43,504 nt of DNA from the NCBI GenBank assembly GCA_003221635.1, contig QHSR01000259.1, positions 8,550 to 52,053 of the forward strand, read 5' to 3'. How positions within the stretch are numbered: position 1 is the first letter of the stretch; every line of letters starts with the position of its first letter. Below are positions 1 to 8,095 of the stretch, one piece after another. The notes under the pieces are model-generated. The model was given only the letters and a program-made list of their open reading frames with translations. It was not told where the DNA came from and searched no databases. The position numbers and the translations under genes are program-made. This DNA comes from Candidatus Rokuibacteriota bacterium. Lineage in GTDB: Bacteria; Methylomirabilota; Methylomirabilia; Rokubacteriales; CSP1-6.

Positions 1-605
1 ATCACCGTGCGGTGGACGTCGTCATCCATTCCCGGGACCACCTGAAACGTTTTTCCGGCGTCGGTACTCTTCAGGAGGCCGCCCTGCTCCACCCCGATGA
101 AGAGGGTCTGAGGGTCCAGCGGATGAAAGTTGATGTGCTTGGTGTGGGCGACGCCGGGCGGGGCGGGGAAGCTCCAGCGCGACGTGTCCACCGATCGTAG
201 CGCCGGAAGCTCGGTCCAGCCGCACCCGAGGTCGTCGCTGTAGAACAGGTGCGCAGGCTCCGTCCCGGCGAAGACGCGGACGCCGTCGGCCAGGCGGGCA
301 CACGCGAGGCTGTACACGTTCTGCTCGGTGAGTCCCTTGTCTCGACGATCCCAGGTGCGGCCGCCATCCGAGCTGGCGAACATCGAGCCGTGCTTCATCC
401 CCGCGAAGATCGTGCCGCTTTCCGGTTCGATCAGAAGGGCGTGGACGTGCTTGTCGGTCAACGCCCGATGGGCGACGTGCCACCCGCCGCCACCGGAATC
501 GCGCTCCAGGCACACCACCCCCTCGATGGTGCCGACCAGCACCTGCCTGGAGGGTTCGGCAGAACGATAGATCGTGGGCCCACCATGCGAGAGCGTTATG
601 GCCAT
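1..605 (-). CDS. BNR/YCF48-like beta-propeller protein (3' end off the window)
   Basis: Reading from ATG at 605 gives about 201 codons that run off the left edge without a stop. A strong AAGGAGGAG ribosome-binding site precedes the ATG. The protein has repeated blade-like segments with turns such as FASSDGGRTWDRRDKG, FYSDDLGCGWTELP and LLKSTDAGKTFQVVPG. These S-x-D-x-G-x-T-W Asp-box motifs are typical of BNR/sialidase-like and YCF48-type propellers, annotated as glycosyl hydrolase or WD40/YVTN-like proteins. No signal peptide is visible. The substrate cannot be inferred; many such proteins are not enzymes. It is divergent from the VOC gene across a 116-bp gap. Confidence 0.8.
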   Translation of the reverse strand, partial: MAITLSHGGPTIYRSAEPSRQVLVGTIEGVVCLERDSGGGGWHVAHRALTDKHVHALLIEPESGTIFAGMKHGSMFASSDGGRTWDRRDKGLTEQNVYSLACARLADGVRVFAGTEPAHLFYSDDLGCGWTELPALRSVDTSRWSFPAPPGVAHTKHINFHPLDPQTLFIGVEQGGLLKSTDAGKTFQVVPGMDDDVHRTV

Positions 606-684
606 GGGCTCCTCCTTCTCGGGATATGACGACAGTGCGCCGCCTCGCCTCGGGTGTCAAGGCGAGCGGGCGGCGAGACATCAA

Positions 685-714
685 GTGACACGCCGGGCAC
701 GGCGAGTATAGAAT
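685..714 (+). promoter_or_regulatory. Putative promoter for a leaderless VOC mRNA
   Basis: A -35-like GTGACA (685-690) lies 18 bp from a -10-like TAGAAT (709-714); TATAGA at 707-712 with a 16-bp spacer is the alternative. Only seven bases separate TAGAAT from the VOC ATG at 722, and no Shine-Dalgarno sequence is present. Transcription would therefore start at or next to the start codon. Inference from sequence only. Confidence 0.45.
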
Positions 715-721
715 CTGCACC

Positions 722-1135
722 ATGCCGACACTCTCCGTCGACCGGCTGGACCACCTGGTGCTGGTCGTCCGCGACATGGACGCGACGTGCGCGTTCTATC
801 GCCACGTTCTGGGCATCGAGGTGGAGACGTTCGGCCGGGGCCGCACCGCGCTCCGCGTCGGCCGGCAGAAGATCAACCTGGAGCCCGCCCGCGGGCTCCC
901 GTCGGACCGCCCGACGGCCGGCGCGAGTCATCTCTGCTTCGTCACGAGCGCTCCGCTCGCCGAGTGGATCGCGCACCTCGCGACGCGTGGCGTCCCGCTG
1001 ATCGAGGGCCCGGTGAAACGCAGCGGCGCCGAAGGGCCGATCGACTCGATCTATCTCCGGGATCCCGATGACAACTCGATCGAGATCGCGACATACGCGA
1101 CCGCGACGACCGAGATCGCTCCTCCCCACGCGTAG
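722..1135 (+). CDS. VOC (glyoxalase/bleomycin-resistance/dioxygenase) family protein
   Basis: The 137-residue protein is a single vicinal-oxygen-chelate unit with the paired beta-alpha-beta-beta-beta modules of the family. It opens with LDHLVLVVRDMDATCAFYRHVLG, where the His is a usual metal ligand. ASHLCF near the middle supplies a second His, and DPDDNSIEIATY near the C terminus supplies the Glu ligand. Family members bind a divalent metal and act as lyases, isomerases, dioxygenases or resistance proteins; the reaction here is unknown. The start lacks a ribosome-binding site but sits just downstream of a -10-like box, which suggests leaderless translation. It converges on the protease gene. 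Confidence 0.85.
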   Translation: MPTLSVDRLDHLVLVVRDMDATCAFYRHVLGIEVETFGRGRTALRVGRQKINLEPARGLPSDRPTAGASHLCFVTSAPLAEWIAHLATRGVPLIEGPVKRSGAEGPIDSIYLRDPDDNSIEIATYATATTEIAPPHA

Positions 1136-1319
1136 CAACATCGGGCGACAGAGCCCGCGCAACCATCGTGAGCACAACTCATTGTGAAGATGAACGCCGC
1201 GGTTCTTGCTTCAGCTCGTCAGTTTCTGTCGGCCTTCGACACCGGGGTGTCACGTGGTGGCTGCGTAGGAACGGCCCTGACGGACGACAGACATTGCGTC
1301 GGGGAGCGCTCCATCCGGA

Positions 1320-2669
1320 TCATAAGAGAGCATCCACGACCGCTTGGTACGAGTTCAAGTACCCGGCGCCGACCTGATACACGTCGTAGCCCGGCAGCGG
1401 CGTCGCGCTCCCCTGGAGCAGGGATTTGACCTGATCGGGGGTCAGCGCCGGATTCGCCTCGAGCATCAGGGCGACGGTGCCCGACACGTGTGGAGTGGCC
1501 ATGCTGGTCCCGCTCGCGGCCGCGTAATAAACCGCATCCGTGCCGATGTCGATCGCGTCGATGATGAAGAATGTGTTGATGACGACGCCCGTGGTGGCGC
1601 GGGCCGCGACGACGTCCGCACCGGGCGCCGTGATCGTCGGGCGATAGACCGGATCGCCAGGGATTCCGCGGGAGGAAAAATCGGCCAGCGTCTTGCCGTC
1701 CTTGAGTCCGGCCGCGACGCAGATCACCCACGACGCGACACAGTACGGGTTCAGGGTGTTGTTGCCGGGCCCCGAGTTCCCTGCGGCGAATACGACGACC
1801 AGTCCCGCGTCGTGGGCCGTCTTGCTGGCCACGTTGATCGGATCGTCCGGGGAGAACGAGCCAGTCGTTCCCCAGCTGTTCGAGATGACCCTGATCCCGT
1901 ACTGGCCCCGTTGCGCCAGCACCCAGTCGAAGGACTCGAGCGCCGTGAGCACGAACAGGGTCTCGCCGGCTCCCAGGCCCACCAGGTTTGCGCCGATCGC
2001 GACGCCGCGATACTTCCCCGCGAGCGCGGCACCGGTTCCGGCGGCGGTCGAGGCCACGTGGGTTCCATGGCCGCTCGTCGTGTCGGTGTTGGCAAGGTTT
2101 TCCACGAAAATCGGGCCCGTCCCGAAGAGGTCGGGCCCCACCTTCACGTTCTGGATGACTTTCTGGCCGAAAGGCAGGTCCGGGTGCGTCCCGTCAATGC
2201 CGCTGTCGATGACAGCGATGCCCACACCTCTGCCCGTCACACCGAGCTCGGTCCAGACTCGATCGGCCCCGATGAGGGGGACACTCTCGTTGAGGAAGTA
2301 CCAGAGCTGGCTGTTGAAGTAGATGGAGGTGAGGCCGGGCAGGGCGAGCAGGCTGAGAATCTGCGCCGAGGTGCCCCGCACGCCGATCATCGGGAGCACC
2401 CTGAACCGGAGGACGTGAACGCCCGTGGCCGCCACCAGCGAGAGAACGGTCGTGCTCGGATACCGGCTGAAAGTCAGGACAGCCTCGACAGGCTCGTCTG
2501 GCCCGGCGGTATGAAGGACTTGCTGGAGAATCGGGTCGATCTCGACGGTCCGGCCAATCTGGATGGGCGGCAAACCCAGGAGCTGGGCGAGCCCGGACCC
2601 CCGGGGGAAGGCAAGGAGCCCGATCACCACGGCGATCGCCGTGGCTGTCACGTGCCACCGTTTCCTCAT
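1320..2669 (-). CDS. S8 family (subtilisin-like) secreted serine protease
   Basis: The 449-residue protein begins with a signal peptide (basic MRKRWH, then a hydrophobic stretch ending near GSGLA). A propeptide-like N-terminal region of about 120 residues precedes the peptidase domain. The triad is visible: Asp155 in VIDSGIDGTHPD, His201 in SGHGTHVAS and Ser388 in SGTSMATPHVSG, with oxyanion Asn297 in AAGNSGPGN. It should degrade proteins outside the cytoplasm. ATG at 2669 is preferred over an in-frame GTG at 2690 because the GTG overlaps the GGAAAGGGG ribosome-binding site. It is probably transcribed alone, 252 bp downstream of the binding-protein gene. Confidence 0.93.
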   Translation of the reverse strand: MRKRWHVTATAIAVVIGLLAFPRGSGLAQLLGLPPIQIGRTVEIDPILQQVLHTAGPDEPVEAVLTFSRYPSTTVLSLVAATGVHVLRFRVLPMIGVRGTSAQILSLLALPGLTSIYFNSQLWYFLNESVPLIGADRVWTELGVTGRGVGIAVIDSGIDGTHPDLPFGQKVIQNVKVGPDLFGTGPIFVENLANTDTTSGHGTHVASTAAGTGAALAGKYRGVAIGANLVGLGAGETLFVLTALESFDWVLAQRGQYGIRVISNSWGTTGSFSPDDPINVASKTAHDAGLVVVFAAGNSGPGNNTLNPYCVASWVICVAAGLKDGKTLADFSSRGIPGDPVYRPTITAPGADVVAARATTGVVINTFFIIDAIDIGTDAVYYAAASGTSMATPHVSGTVALMLEANPALTPDQVKSLLQGSATPLPGYDVYQVGAGYLNSYQAVVDALL

Positions 2670-2712
2670 ACGCTGATTTCCCCTTTCCACAGGACGTCTT
2701 TTTCAATGGACG

Positions 2713-2725
2713 GCCTAGATTAGGC
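2713..2725. promoter_or_regulatory. Small palindrome upstream of the protease gene
   Basis: GCCTA-GAT-TAGGC is a perfect 5-bp-arm inverted repeat 43 bp upstream of the protease ATG. It could be an operator, but it is short and has no recognised family. Confidence 0.2.
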
Positions 2726-2921
2726 TCGCCACAGCGTAGGCCCCGGGACGAAGGGAGCAATCAGGTGAACAATTGATGCTGACCCCAGGGAATCCCGCAA
2801 CGCAGGAGAGGGTGGTCCCGTCGGCCTCGGTCCCGGCCCAGGCATTGACCGCCGGTCCCCGTCAAGGACAACTTGCACCGAACGGCTGGTGGGGGCGGCT
2901 ATGGCGGAGCTGTGGGCAGAC

Positions 2922-4094
2922 CTAGCGGCAGGCCCGCTTGGTATACGGTCCCCCCAGCAGGGGCAGGACCTTCACCACCTCCGACTTCTTGCCCTTCACC
3001 TCCACGATGAAGCTGCCCCGGTCGGCGTCCCCCTTCTCGTCGACGTACGTGTCCATGAGGAGCCCGGGCTCCTCGGCCGCGGTGAACAGATTGTTGTGGA
3101 GGCAGTCGCGGACCTTGGCCTGGTCGAACGCGCCCACCCGATCGACGGCGGCCTTCAGGAGATGAGCGCCGATATACCCCTTGAATCCGTTGTGGTCGGG
3201 CACCCGCCCGAACCGTTCCTGAAATCGCCGGCCCATGTCCAGCATGCTGGGCACCGGCGACAGCGCCGTCATCGGCACGTGACAGCGGGCGCCGTTCATG
3301 GCCTCGCCGCCTGCGTCGATGGTGGTCTGCGCGCACAGGTTGTCCCCGACGGGCTCGAGGTTGAGCCCCATCTTGCGCATCTGGATCATGATGCGCGCGT
3401 CCTCCTCCTCGTGGCTGTAGATCATGAGATGCGTGGCCCCGGTGGCGCGCACCTGGGTCAGCTCGGCGGTGAAATCGGCCTGCTGCGCCTCGGTGGAGAT
3501 ATCGGCCACGACGGACTTGCCGCGATCCTTGAGGAACTTCAGGAACATCTCGCGGCCGCCACGACCGAAGGCGTTGTTGACGTAGATCAGCGCGATCTTC
3601 TCCGCCTTGAGATCCTCCACGATCCAGCGAACCAGCTTGGCGAACCCGACCTGCTGGCTGAAGGACGTCAGAAAGATATTGGGGTTTCCCTTCTGGACGA
3701 CCATCACCGACTCGGAGCCGCTGATCTGCGGGATCCCGGCCTGCCGGGCGAGCTCCATGTTCGCCACGGTGCTCGAGCTGTACACCGTCCCCATGATGGC
3801 GAACGGGCGCTCGTTGATCGCGCGGCGGACCACCGCGACGGAGGTCGGCGGATCCGTCTGCGTGTCCATGACGAAGGACTCCAGGCGCCGCCCCTGGATT
3901 CCGCCCTTCTTGTTGATGTCCTCCACCGCTAGGATGACGCCGTCGCGCCACATGTTCCCCGAGGGCGCGCCGCCCCCGGTGATCTCAGCCACGATCGCCA
4001 GCTTCACCACGGTCTGTGCCGAGCCCGGCGGCGCCGTCCCCCCCGCCGCGACCAGGATCACTCCGAGGGCGATCAGGATTCGGCGCCGTCGCAT
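2922..4094 (-). CDS. ABC transporter substrate-binding protein, branched-chain amino acid type (Peripla_BP_6)
   Basis: The 390-residue protein has a Sec signal peptide (MRRRRILIALGVILVAAGG, cleavage near GSAQ). The mature protein follows the type I periplasmic-binding fold of LivK-like proteins: VVKLAIVAEITGGGAPSGNMWRDGVILAVEDINKKGGIQGR, then IMGTVYSSSTVANMELARQAGIPQISGSES, FAKLVRWIVEDLKAEKIALIYVNN and the C-terminal YTKRAC end. It would deliver an amino acid or small organic acid to a LivHMGF-type permease, but no permease or ATPase genes are nearby. AGGAGG precedes the ATG. Its start lies 25 bp after the LVIVD gene stop, so the two are probably co-transcribed. Confidence 0.9.
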   Translation of the reverse strand: MRRRRILIALGVILVAAGGTAPPGSAQTVVKLAIVAEITGGGAPSGNMWRDGVILAVEDINKKGGIQGRRLESFVMDTQTDPPTSVAVVRRAINERPFAIMGTVYSSSTVANMELARQAGIPQISGSESVMVVQKGNPNIFLTSFSQQVGFAKLVRWIVEDLKAEKIALIYVNNAFGRGGREMFLKFLKDRGKSVVADISTEAQQADFTAELTQVRATGATHLMIYSHEEEDARIMIQMRKMGLNLEPVGDNLCAQTTIDAGGEAMNGARCHVPMTALSPVPSMLDMGRRFQERFGRVPDHNGFKGYIGAHLLKAAVDRVGAFDQAKVRDCLHNNLFTAAEEPGLLMDTYVDEKGDADRGSFIVEVKGKKSEVVKVLPLLGGPYTKRACR

Positions 4095-4119
4095 GGTTGG
4101 CCTCCTGAGGCCGAGAAGA

Positions 4120-5349
4120 TCAAGGCCCCTCGAATTGCAGGATGTTGAGGCCGGCGTTCGAATCGGTCAGATACATGAGCCCGTTGGGGTCGACGTAGCA
4201 GTCCGCGCATTGAATGACCTGCGGCCGGCCCGGGCGCGGATCGATCATCCGCTCGGGGTTGGGCGGCACGTAGAATCCGACTTCGCGCGGCTGAAACGGG
4301 TTCTCGATGTCGAAGACGCGCACGCCGGCGTTGTAGTACGTGGCGAAGATCAGGCGCGAGCTCTGGAACGAGCCCGGCCGGTTCTCGTGCAGGTTGTGTG
4401 GGCCGAAATTTCCGCCCTTGGCGCAGTAATCCGCCTCGGAGGGCGTCGGACAGGTGGAGATGCTGACGGGATTGCTCGGCTCGCGAACGTCGAACACCCA
4501 GACGTAGCGCAGCCCCTGGCTGCAGTTGGGGCCGGTGGCTTCGTCGGCGACGACGAGCAGGTTGCGATCGGGCAGCGGCAGCGGCGAATGTGTGCCGCCG
4601 CCGAAGGGCGGGTCCCAGTTTCGGTGCGCGACCAACCGAGGTTTGGTCGGATCGGCCACGTCGAGCACGGTGAGGCCGCCGTCGCGCCAGGCGCCATAGG
4701 CGAGCGTGCCGGCCACGAGGGCGTGATGGAGCGCATAGCGTCGCCCGCTGCGCCAGGTCGGCGTCTCGGCCCCGGCCCGCCACATGCCCGGGATCCACCA
4801 GCGGCCGACGACCTCGGGCTTCCTCGGGTCGGACACGTCGACGACCGCGAAGACGTGGTCGGTGAACTCGGCGAAGTGGATGGACGCGTAGGCGTAACGG
4901 CCCCCCGTGTACCAGATCCGGTGCGGCCCGATGCCCTCGACCGGCATGAACCCGATCTCCCTCGGCTTGTCCGGTCTGGAGATGTCGAACACGCGGATGC
5001 CGGCGGTGAAGCTGCCCGCGCGCGCCTTCAGCTTGTCGGCCGGTGACGCGCCGAAATAATCCTGCTGGTTCTGGAACTCCTGCATCGTCCAGACGCTCGG
5101 CATGTTCGTCGCCAGCAACAAGTCCTCATGGATCTGCAGATGCACGGTGCGCGTGTTGGGCGGGCAGGCGATGAAGTCGACGAACTTCGGGTGGCGCGCA
5201 TCGCGTACGTCCAGGATCGTGAAGCCATTGCTGAAGGTCTGGCCGATATACGCATAGCCCCGCTGCACGATGACCTGGACGCCGTCGCTGCGGCCCGCCT
5301 GGTCCGAATGGCTCACGAACGTGATGTTGCGGGAGGCGACGGCCGTCAT
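4120..5349 (-). CDS. LVIVD repeat-containing beta-propeller protein
   Basis: The 409-residue protein consists of repeated blades with the signature pattern hydrophobic-x-hDVxDPxxPxxV: GFTILDVRDARHPKFV, GIRVFDISRPDKPREI, VFAVVDVSDPRKPEVV, GLTVLDVADPTKPRLV, VWVFDVREPSNPVSI and GVRVFDIENPFQPREV. These LVIVD repeats form a beta-propeller of unknown function, often in surface proteins. No signal peptide is seen from this start. ATG at 5349 is chosen because GAGGAG precedes it; the frame stays open upstream but loses the repeat character. It lies directly upstream of the binding-protein gene and may share its transcript. Confidence 0.85.
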   Translation of the reverse strand: MTAVASRNITFVSHSDQAGRSDGVQVIVQRGYAYIGQTFSNGFTILDVRDARHPKFVDFIACPPNTRTVHLQIHEDLLLATNMPSVWTMQEFQNQQDYFGASPADKLKARAGSFTAGIRVFDISRPDKPREIGFMPVEGIGPHRIWYTGGRYAYASIHFAEFTDHVFAVVDVSDPRKPEVVGRWWIPGMWRAGAETPTWRSGRRYALHHALVAGTLAYGAWRDGGLTVLDVADPTKPRLVAHRNWDPPFGGGTHSPLPLPDRNLLVVADEATGPNCSQGLRYVWVFDVREPSNPVSISTCPTPSEADYCAKGGNFGPHNLHENRPGSFQSSRLIFATYYNAGVRVFDIENPFQPREVGFYVPPNPERMIDPRPGRPQVIQCADCYVDPNGLMYLTDSNAGLNILQFEGP

Positions 5350-5478
5350 CGTGAAGCTCCTCACTCGCTCCGGGGTTGGGCTGGCGATCGGGTTGGGGGG
5401 CCACGCGAGTCGCTCGATGGGCCCGAGGATCTGCTCAAACAGATTTGGCGTCAAGGGCCTCCGGTGCCGGACCCGCTC

Positions 5479-5679
5479 ATGCACCAGCGCGTCACGTCGA
5501 GGTCCGCGGCGGTCGTCTACCTGCACTGCCGGCTGGGCTACACGTCCGGGATCTTCATGGAAGTCCTCGATGAAGCGCAGGCCGTGCCGCTCATGGCGAA
5601 GTTCAAGCACACGCAGATCGAGAAGCCGGTGAAAGCGAAGATGGACTACAAGGCGTACTACGAGCGGCTCTACAAGTAG
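5479..5679 (+). CDS. Short ORF of unknown function, possibly the 3' end of a decayed gene
   Basis: This 66-residue frame ends in a stretch that looks genuinely coding: IFMEVLDEAQAVPLMAK, then KPVKAKMDYKAYYERLYK, rich in Lys and Tyr and unlike translated shadow frames in this GC-rich DNA. The frame stays open upstream of 5479 (DGPEDLLKQIWRQGPP), so the true start is uncertain and no clear ribosome-binding site was found. No family was recognised. It may be an intact small protein or the C-terminal remnant of a larger gene. The stop lies 31 bp before the DUF1028 start. Confidence 0.4.
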   Translation: MHQRVTSRSAAVVYLHCRLGYTSGIFMEVLDEAQAVPLMAKFKHTQIEKPVKAKMDYKAYYERLYK

Positions 5680-5710
5680 GCAGGTAATCGGGCTGGTTCG
5701 CGGGCCCCCC

Positions 5711-6412
5711 ATGGTACAACTTGAAAAGGTGATAGATCTCCACACCTTCTCGATCACGGCACGGGACCGGGAGACGGGCGCGTTCGGGGTCGCCGTCGCC
5801 ACGGCGCGGCCCAACGTCGGGAGCCTCGTGCCGTGGGTCTCGGCGCGCGGGGCGATCGCCACGCAGGCGCGGGTGCACACCGAGCTCGGGCGCCAGGGCC
5901 TCGCCCTCCTCGCCCAGGGCGTGCCGGTCGACGTCGCACTGAGCGCCCTTCTCCGCAAGGACGGCGATCGCGAGATCCGCCAGGTGCATGGTCTGGACGC
6001 CGAGCGCGCGTTCTGCCACACGGGGGCGAGCTGCGTCCCATGGTGCGGTCACGCGCAAGGCGATGCGTTCACGGTCGCGGGCAACATGCTGGCCGGCCCG
6101 GACGTCATCGGGGAGATGGCCCGCACCTTCCGCGCCAGTGACGACGCGCGGCGGGACCTCTCGGAGCGACTCCTGCTTGCGCTCGAGGCGGGGCAGACGG
6201 CCGGCGGCGACAAGCGCGGCAAGCAGTCGGCGGCGCTCCTCGTGGCAGCGGCACGCGAGCCGCGCATGTACCACAATCTCCGCGTGGACGACCACGCCGA
6301 TCCCGTCGCCGAGCTGAGACGCATCTGGGAGGTCGTCGTCGCTCACAGCAAGCGGATAGAAGCCGAATACGGTGCCGCGGCAGGCCGGCTCTTTGGCCGG
6401 GTGAAGTACTGA
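5711..6412 (+). CDS. DUF1028 domain-containing protein
   Basis: The 233-residue protein matches the DUF1028 family along its length: HTFSITARDRETGAFGVAVATA near the N terminus, SLVPWVSARGAIATQARVH, GLALLAQG, the HTGASCVPWCGH motif, AFTVAGNMLAGPDVIGEMA and LEAGQTAGGDKRGKQSAALLV. The fold is Ntn-hydrolase-like and the reaction is unknown. No signal peptide is present. The start is uncertain: ATG at 5711 has no good ribosome-binding site, while an in-frame GTG at 5729 lies inside AAAAGGTG. Codon use matches the neighbours. It is followed by the repeat at 6425 and the DUF4124 gene. Confidence 0.87.
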   Translation: MVQLEKVIDLHTFSITARDRETGAFGVAVATARPNVGSLVPWVSARGAIATQARVHTELGRQGLALLAQGVPVDVALSALLRKDGDREIRQVHGLDAERAFCHTGASCVPWCGHAQGDAFTVAGNMLAGPDVIGEMARTFRASDDARRDLSERLLLALEAGQTAGGDKRGKQSAALLVAAAREPRMYHNLRVDDHADPVAELRRIWEVVVAHSKRIEAEYGAAAGRLFGRVKY

Positions 6413-6424
6413 CATCTCGAGGTG

Positions 6425-6472
6425 GTGCGCGCCGCAGGCTGTTGCGGGGCTGGGGCCCCGCTGGCCGAGGCG
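6425..6472 (+). repeat. 48-bp dispersed intergenic repeat, copy A
   Basis: This segment pairs with 26544-26591 at the same internal spacing: GTGCG-N-GCCGCAG, six variable bases, the identical core GCGGGGCTGGGGCCCCGC (6444-6461), then a GAGGCG end. The core contains a GGGGC/GCCCC inverted repeat. Both copies lie just after a stop codon and just before the ribosome-binding site of the next same-strand gene, so they probably form an RNA hairpin between genes. Confidence 0.7.
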
Positions 6473-6497
6473 CGACCATTGACTGAGGAGGGTAGCC

Positions 6498-7391
6498 ATG
6501 ATCCGGGCGATTCCACTACTTGTCGGACTGATCGCGCTGACGGCGGGCACGCTCGCCGACGCCAAGACCTACCGGTGGGTCAACGATCAGGGCGTCGTCA
6601 CCTACTCGGACCAGCCTCCCCAGGTCCGGCCCGGGGATGGTGAGCGCGACGTCCTCATCGCCGAGGCGCTGGAGATTTCGGGGACCAAGAAGGCGCTCGA
6701 GACGATTCCGGCGCACATCCGCGCGCAGTACGATGCGCGCCAGACCACGCTCAAGGTCGAGGACAGGACGCGCGTGGTCAGGATCCTCACCGACGCGTTC
6801 CGGCCCGACGTTCTCTACGGTGCCGTCCGTGGCGCCTTCAGGTCGAACTACGACGCGCAGCGCATGAGCCTCGTCATGACCCAGCTCCGGTCACCGCTCT
6901 TCAGGAAGATCGCCGCTCTGGAGCTCGCCGCCAGCGAGCCGGGGGCGAAGCAGGACCTCGAGCGCTTCGCCTTGGGCCTGCAGGGAGACATCCCAAAGCC
7001 GGCTCGCGTTGCGCTCGTCCAGCGACACGAAGCGGCCGTGCGCAGCGCCGAGCTGCAGGTCGAGATGGCCGTCGTCGCCTCTCAGGCGGTCGCGCGGTCG
7101 CTCGAACCCGTTCAATCGACCTCGCAGCGGCCCACTGGCCGCGAAACCGATGCGGTCGAGCACAAGCTGCGGGGCCAGCAAGAGGCCTTGACCCGCGCGG
7201 CCCTGGTGCGGTGGCTCTATACCTATCGCTCGCTGAGTGACGAAGAGCTGGCGACGTACGTGGAGTTCGGCGAGTCGGACCCCGGGCGCTGGTTCGTGAC
7301 TGCCCAGCGCCAGGGCTTGATCGACGCGATGCGCGCCGCGATGGCCTCGGCGGCCCGCCAGATGGCGAGCGCCTTTCCCCCGAAACGCTAG
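6498..7391 (+). CDS. Exported DUF4124 domain-containing protein
   Basis: The 297-residue protein starts with a signal peptide (MIRAIPLLVGLIALTAGTLADA). The DUF4124 signature KTYRWVNDQGVVTYSDQPP follows at residues 23-41; in other proteins this small domain precedes varied periplasmic modules. The rest is mostly helical (RTRVVRILTDAFRPDVLYGAVRGAF) and resembles DUF2059-type segments only weakly. GAGGAGGG precedes the ATG. The function is unknown, and a cell-envelope role is inferred from export. Its last four bases overlap the end of the convergent TPR gene. Confidence 0.8.
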   Translation: MIRAIPLLVGLIALTAGTLADAKTYRWVNDQGVVTYSDQPPQVRPGDGERDVLIAEALEISGTKKALETIPAHIRAQYDARQTTLKVEDRTRVVRILTDAFRPDVLYGAVRGAFRSNYDAQRMSLVMTQLRSPLFRKIAALELAASEPGAKQDLERFALGLQGDIPKPARVALVQRHEAAVRSAELQVEMAVVASQAVARSLEPVQSTSQRPTGRETDAVEHKLRGQQEALTRAALVRWLYTYRSLSDEELATYVEFGESDPGRWFVTAQRQGLIDAMRAAMASAARQMASAFPPKR

Positions 7392-8095
7392 CGCTGCGGC
7401 CGCCGCTCCTCGAGAAGTTTCATGAATCGCGGGTCCGTCTTCAGGCTGGTCAGCGAGGGGTCGACCCGCAGGTACTCGATCCGGTCATACCCGAGATCGA
7501 GCGCGTTGGTGAGCCACACGAAGGCGTTATCCGCGTCGCCGAGGCGCGCGTAGACACGGGCTGCCTCGTACGCCGCCCGGGGGTCGTTCGGGGTGGCGGC
7601 GGCCCCTTTCAGGGCGACGGCGATCTGGTCCTGACGCTCCTGAGCGATCGCCTTGCTCCGGGTTGCGTTCTCGAGGTTCGTTCGGGCCGTCGCGTTCGCG
7701 GGGTCGCGCTGGAGAACATCCTCGAACTCTCGGACGGCGTCCTCGTAGAGCCCCTTCTTGCTGTAGAGGTTTGCAAGGTTGTTGCGGGCGATGGCGTTCG
7801 CGGGATCGAGCTCGAGGACCTTGCGGTAGGCGGCGAGCGCGTCGTCGATCCGTCCCTGGCGGTCGTACGCGTAGGCCAGGTTCGACTGGAAGACCGCGGA
7901 AGCCGGAACCGCCTCGGCGGCCTTCTGGAGCTCGAGGACGGCGTCCTCGAGCTTTCCGTCCTTCAGCAGCGCCGCCCCCCGCGCGTTCTGCTGGGCTGCC
8001 GCGTCGGCGCGCTTTTGGTCAGCAGCCTTGTCCTGCCCTTGGGCGACGCCCACCAGAAGCGCGCCGAGCGCCAGCGCGATGAGCGATGTTCTCAC
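7388..8095 (-). CDS. Exported TPR-repeat protein, last gene of the pilus operon
   Basis: The 235-residue protein has a signal peptide (MRTSLIALALGALLVGVAQG) and tandem TPR units: GKLEDAVLELQKAAEAVPASAVFQ, GRIDDALAAYRKVLELDPANAIA and GLYEDAVREFEDVLQRDPANATA, each with a family-typical A-x(5)-P ending. TPR proteins such as PilF and PilW are scaffolds for pilus machinery; this one is probably a periplasmic partner of the pilins. The ATG overlaps the pilY1 stop by four bases, which indicates coupling. In Pseudomonas-type clusters this place is taken by pilY2 or pilE, so a TPR gene here is unusual. Confidence 0.88.
   Translation of the reverse strand: MRTSLIALALGALLVGVAQGQDKAADQKRADAAAQQNARGAALLKDGKLEDAVLELQKAAEAVPASAVFQSNLAYAYDRQGRIDDALAAYRKVLELDPANAIARNNLANLYSKKGLYEDAVREFEDVLQRDPANATARTNLENATRSKAIAQERQDQIAVALKGAAATPNDPRAAYEAARVYARLGDADNAFVWLTNALDLGYDRIEYLRVDPSLTSLKTDPRFMKLLEERRPQR

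Noticed and set aside
22-777. 251-codon minus-strand frame at the left end
   Set aside because: It overlaps the VOC start and lacks motifs; the neighbouring frame from 605 shows Asp-box propeller repeats and a proper ribosome-binding site.
5350-6021. N-terminal extension of the LVIVD protein
   Set aside because: The frame is open, but the sequence loses LVIVD character and is antisense to the DUF1028 gene; ATG at 5349 has a good ribosome-binding site.
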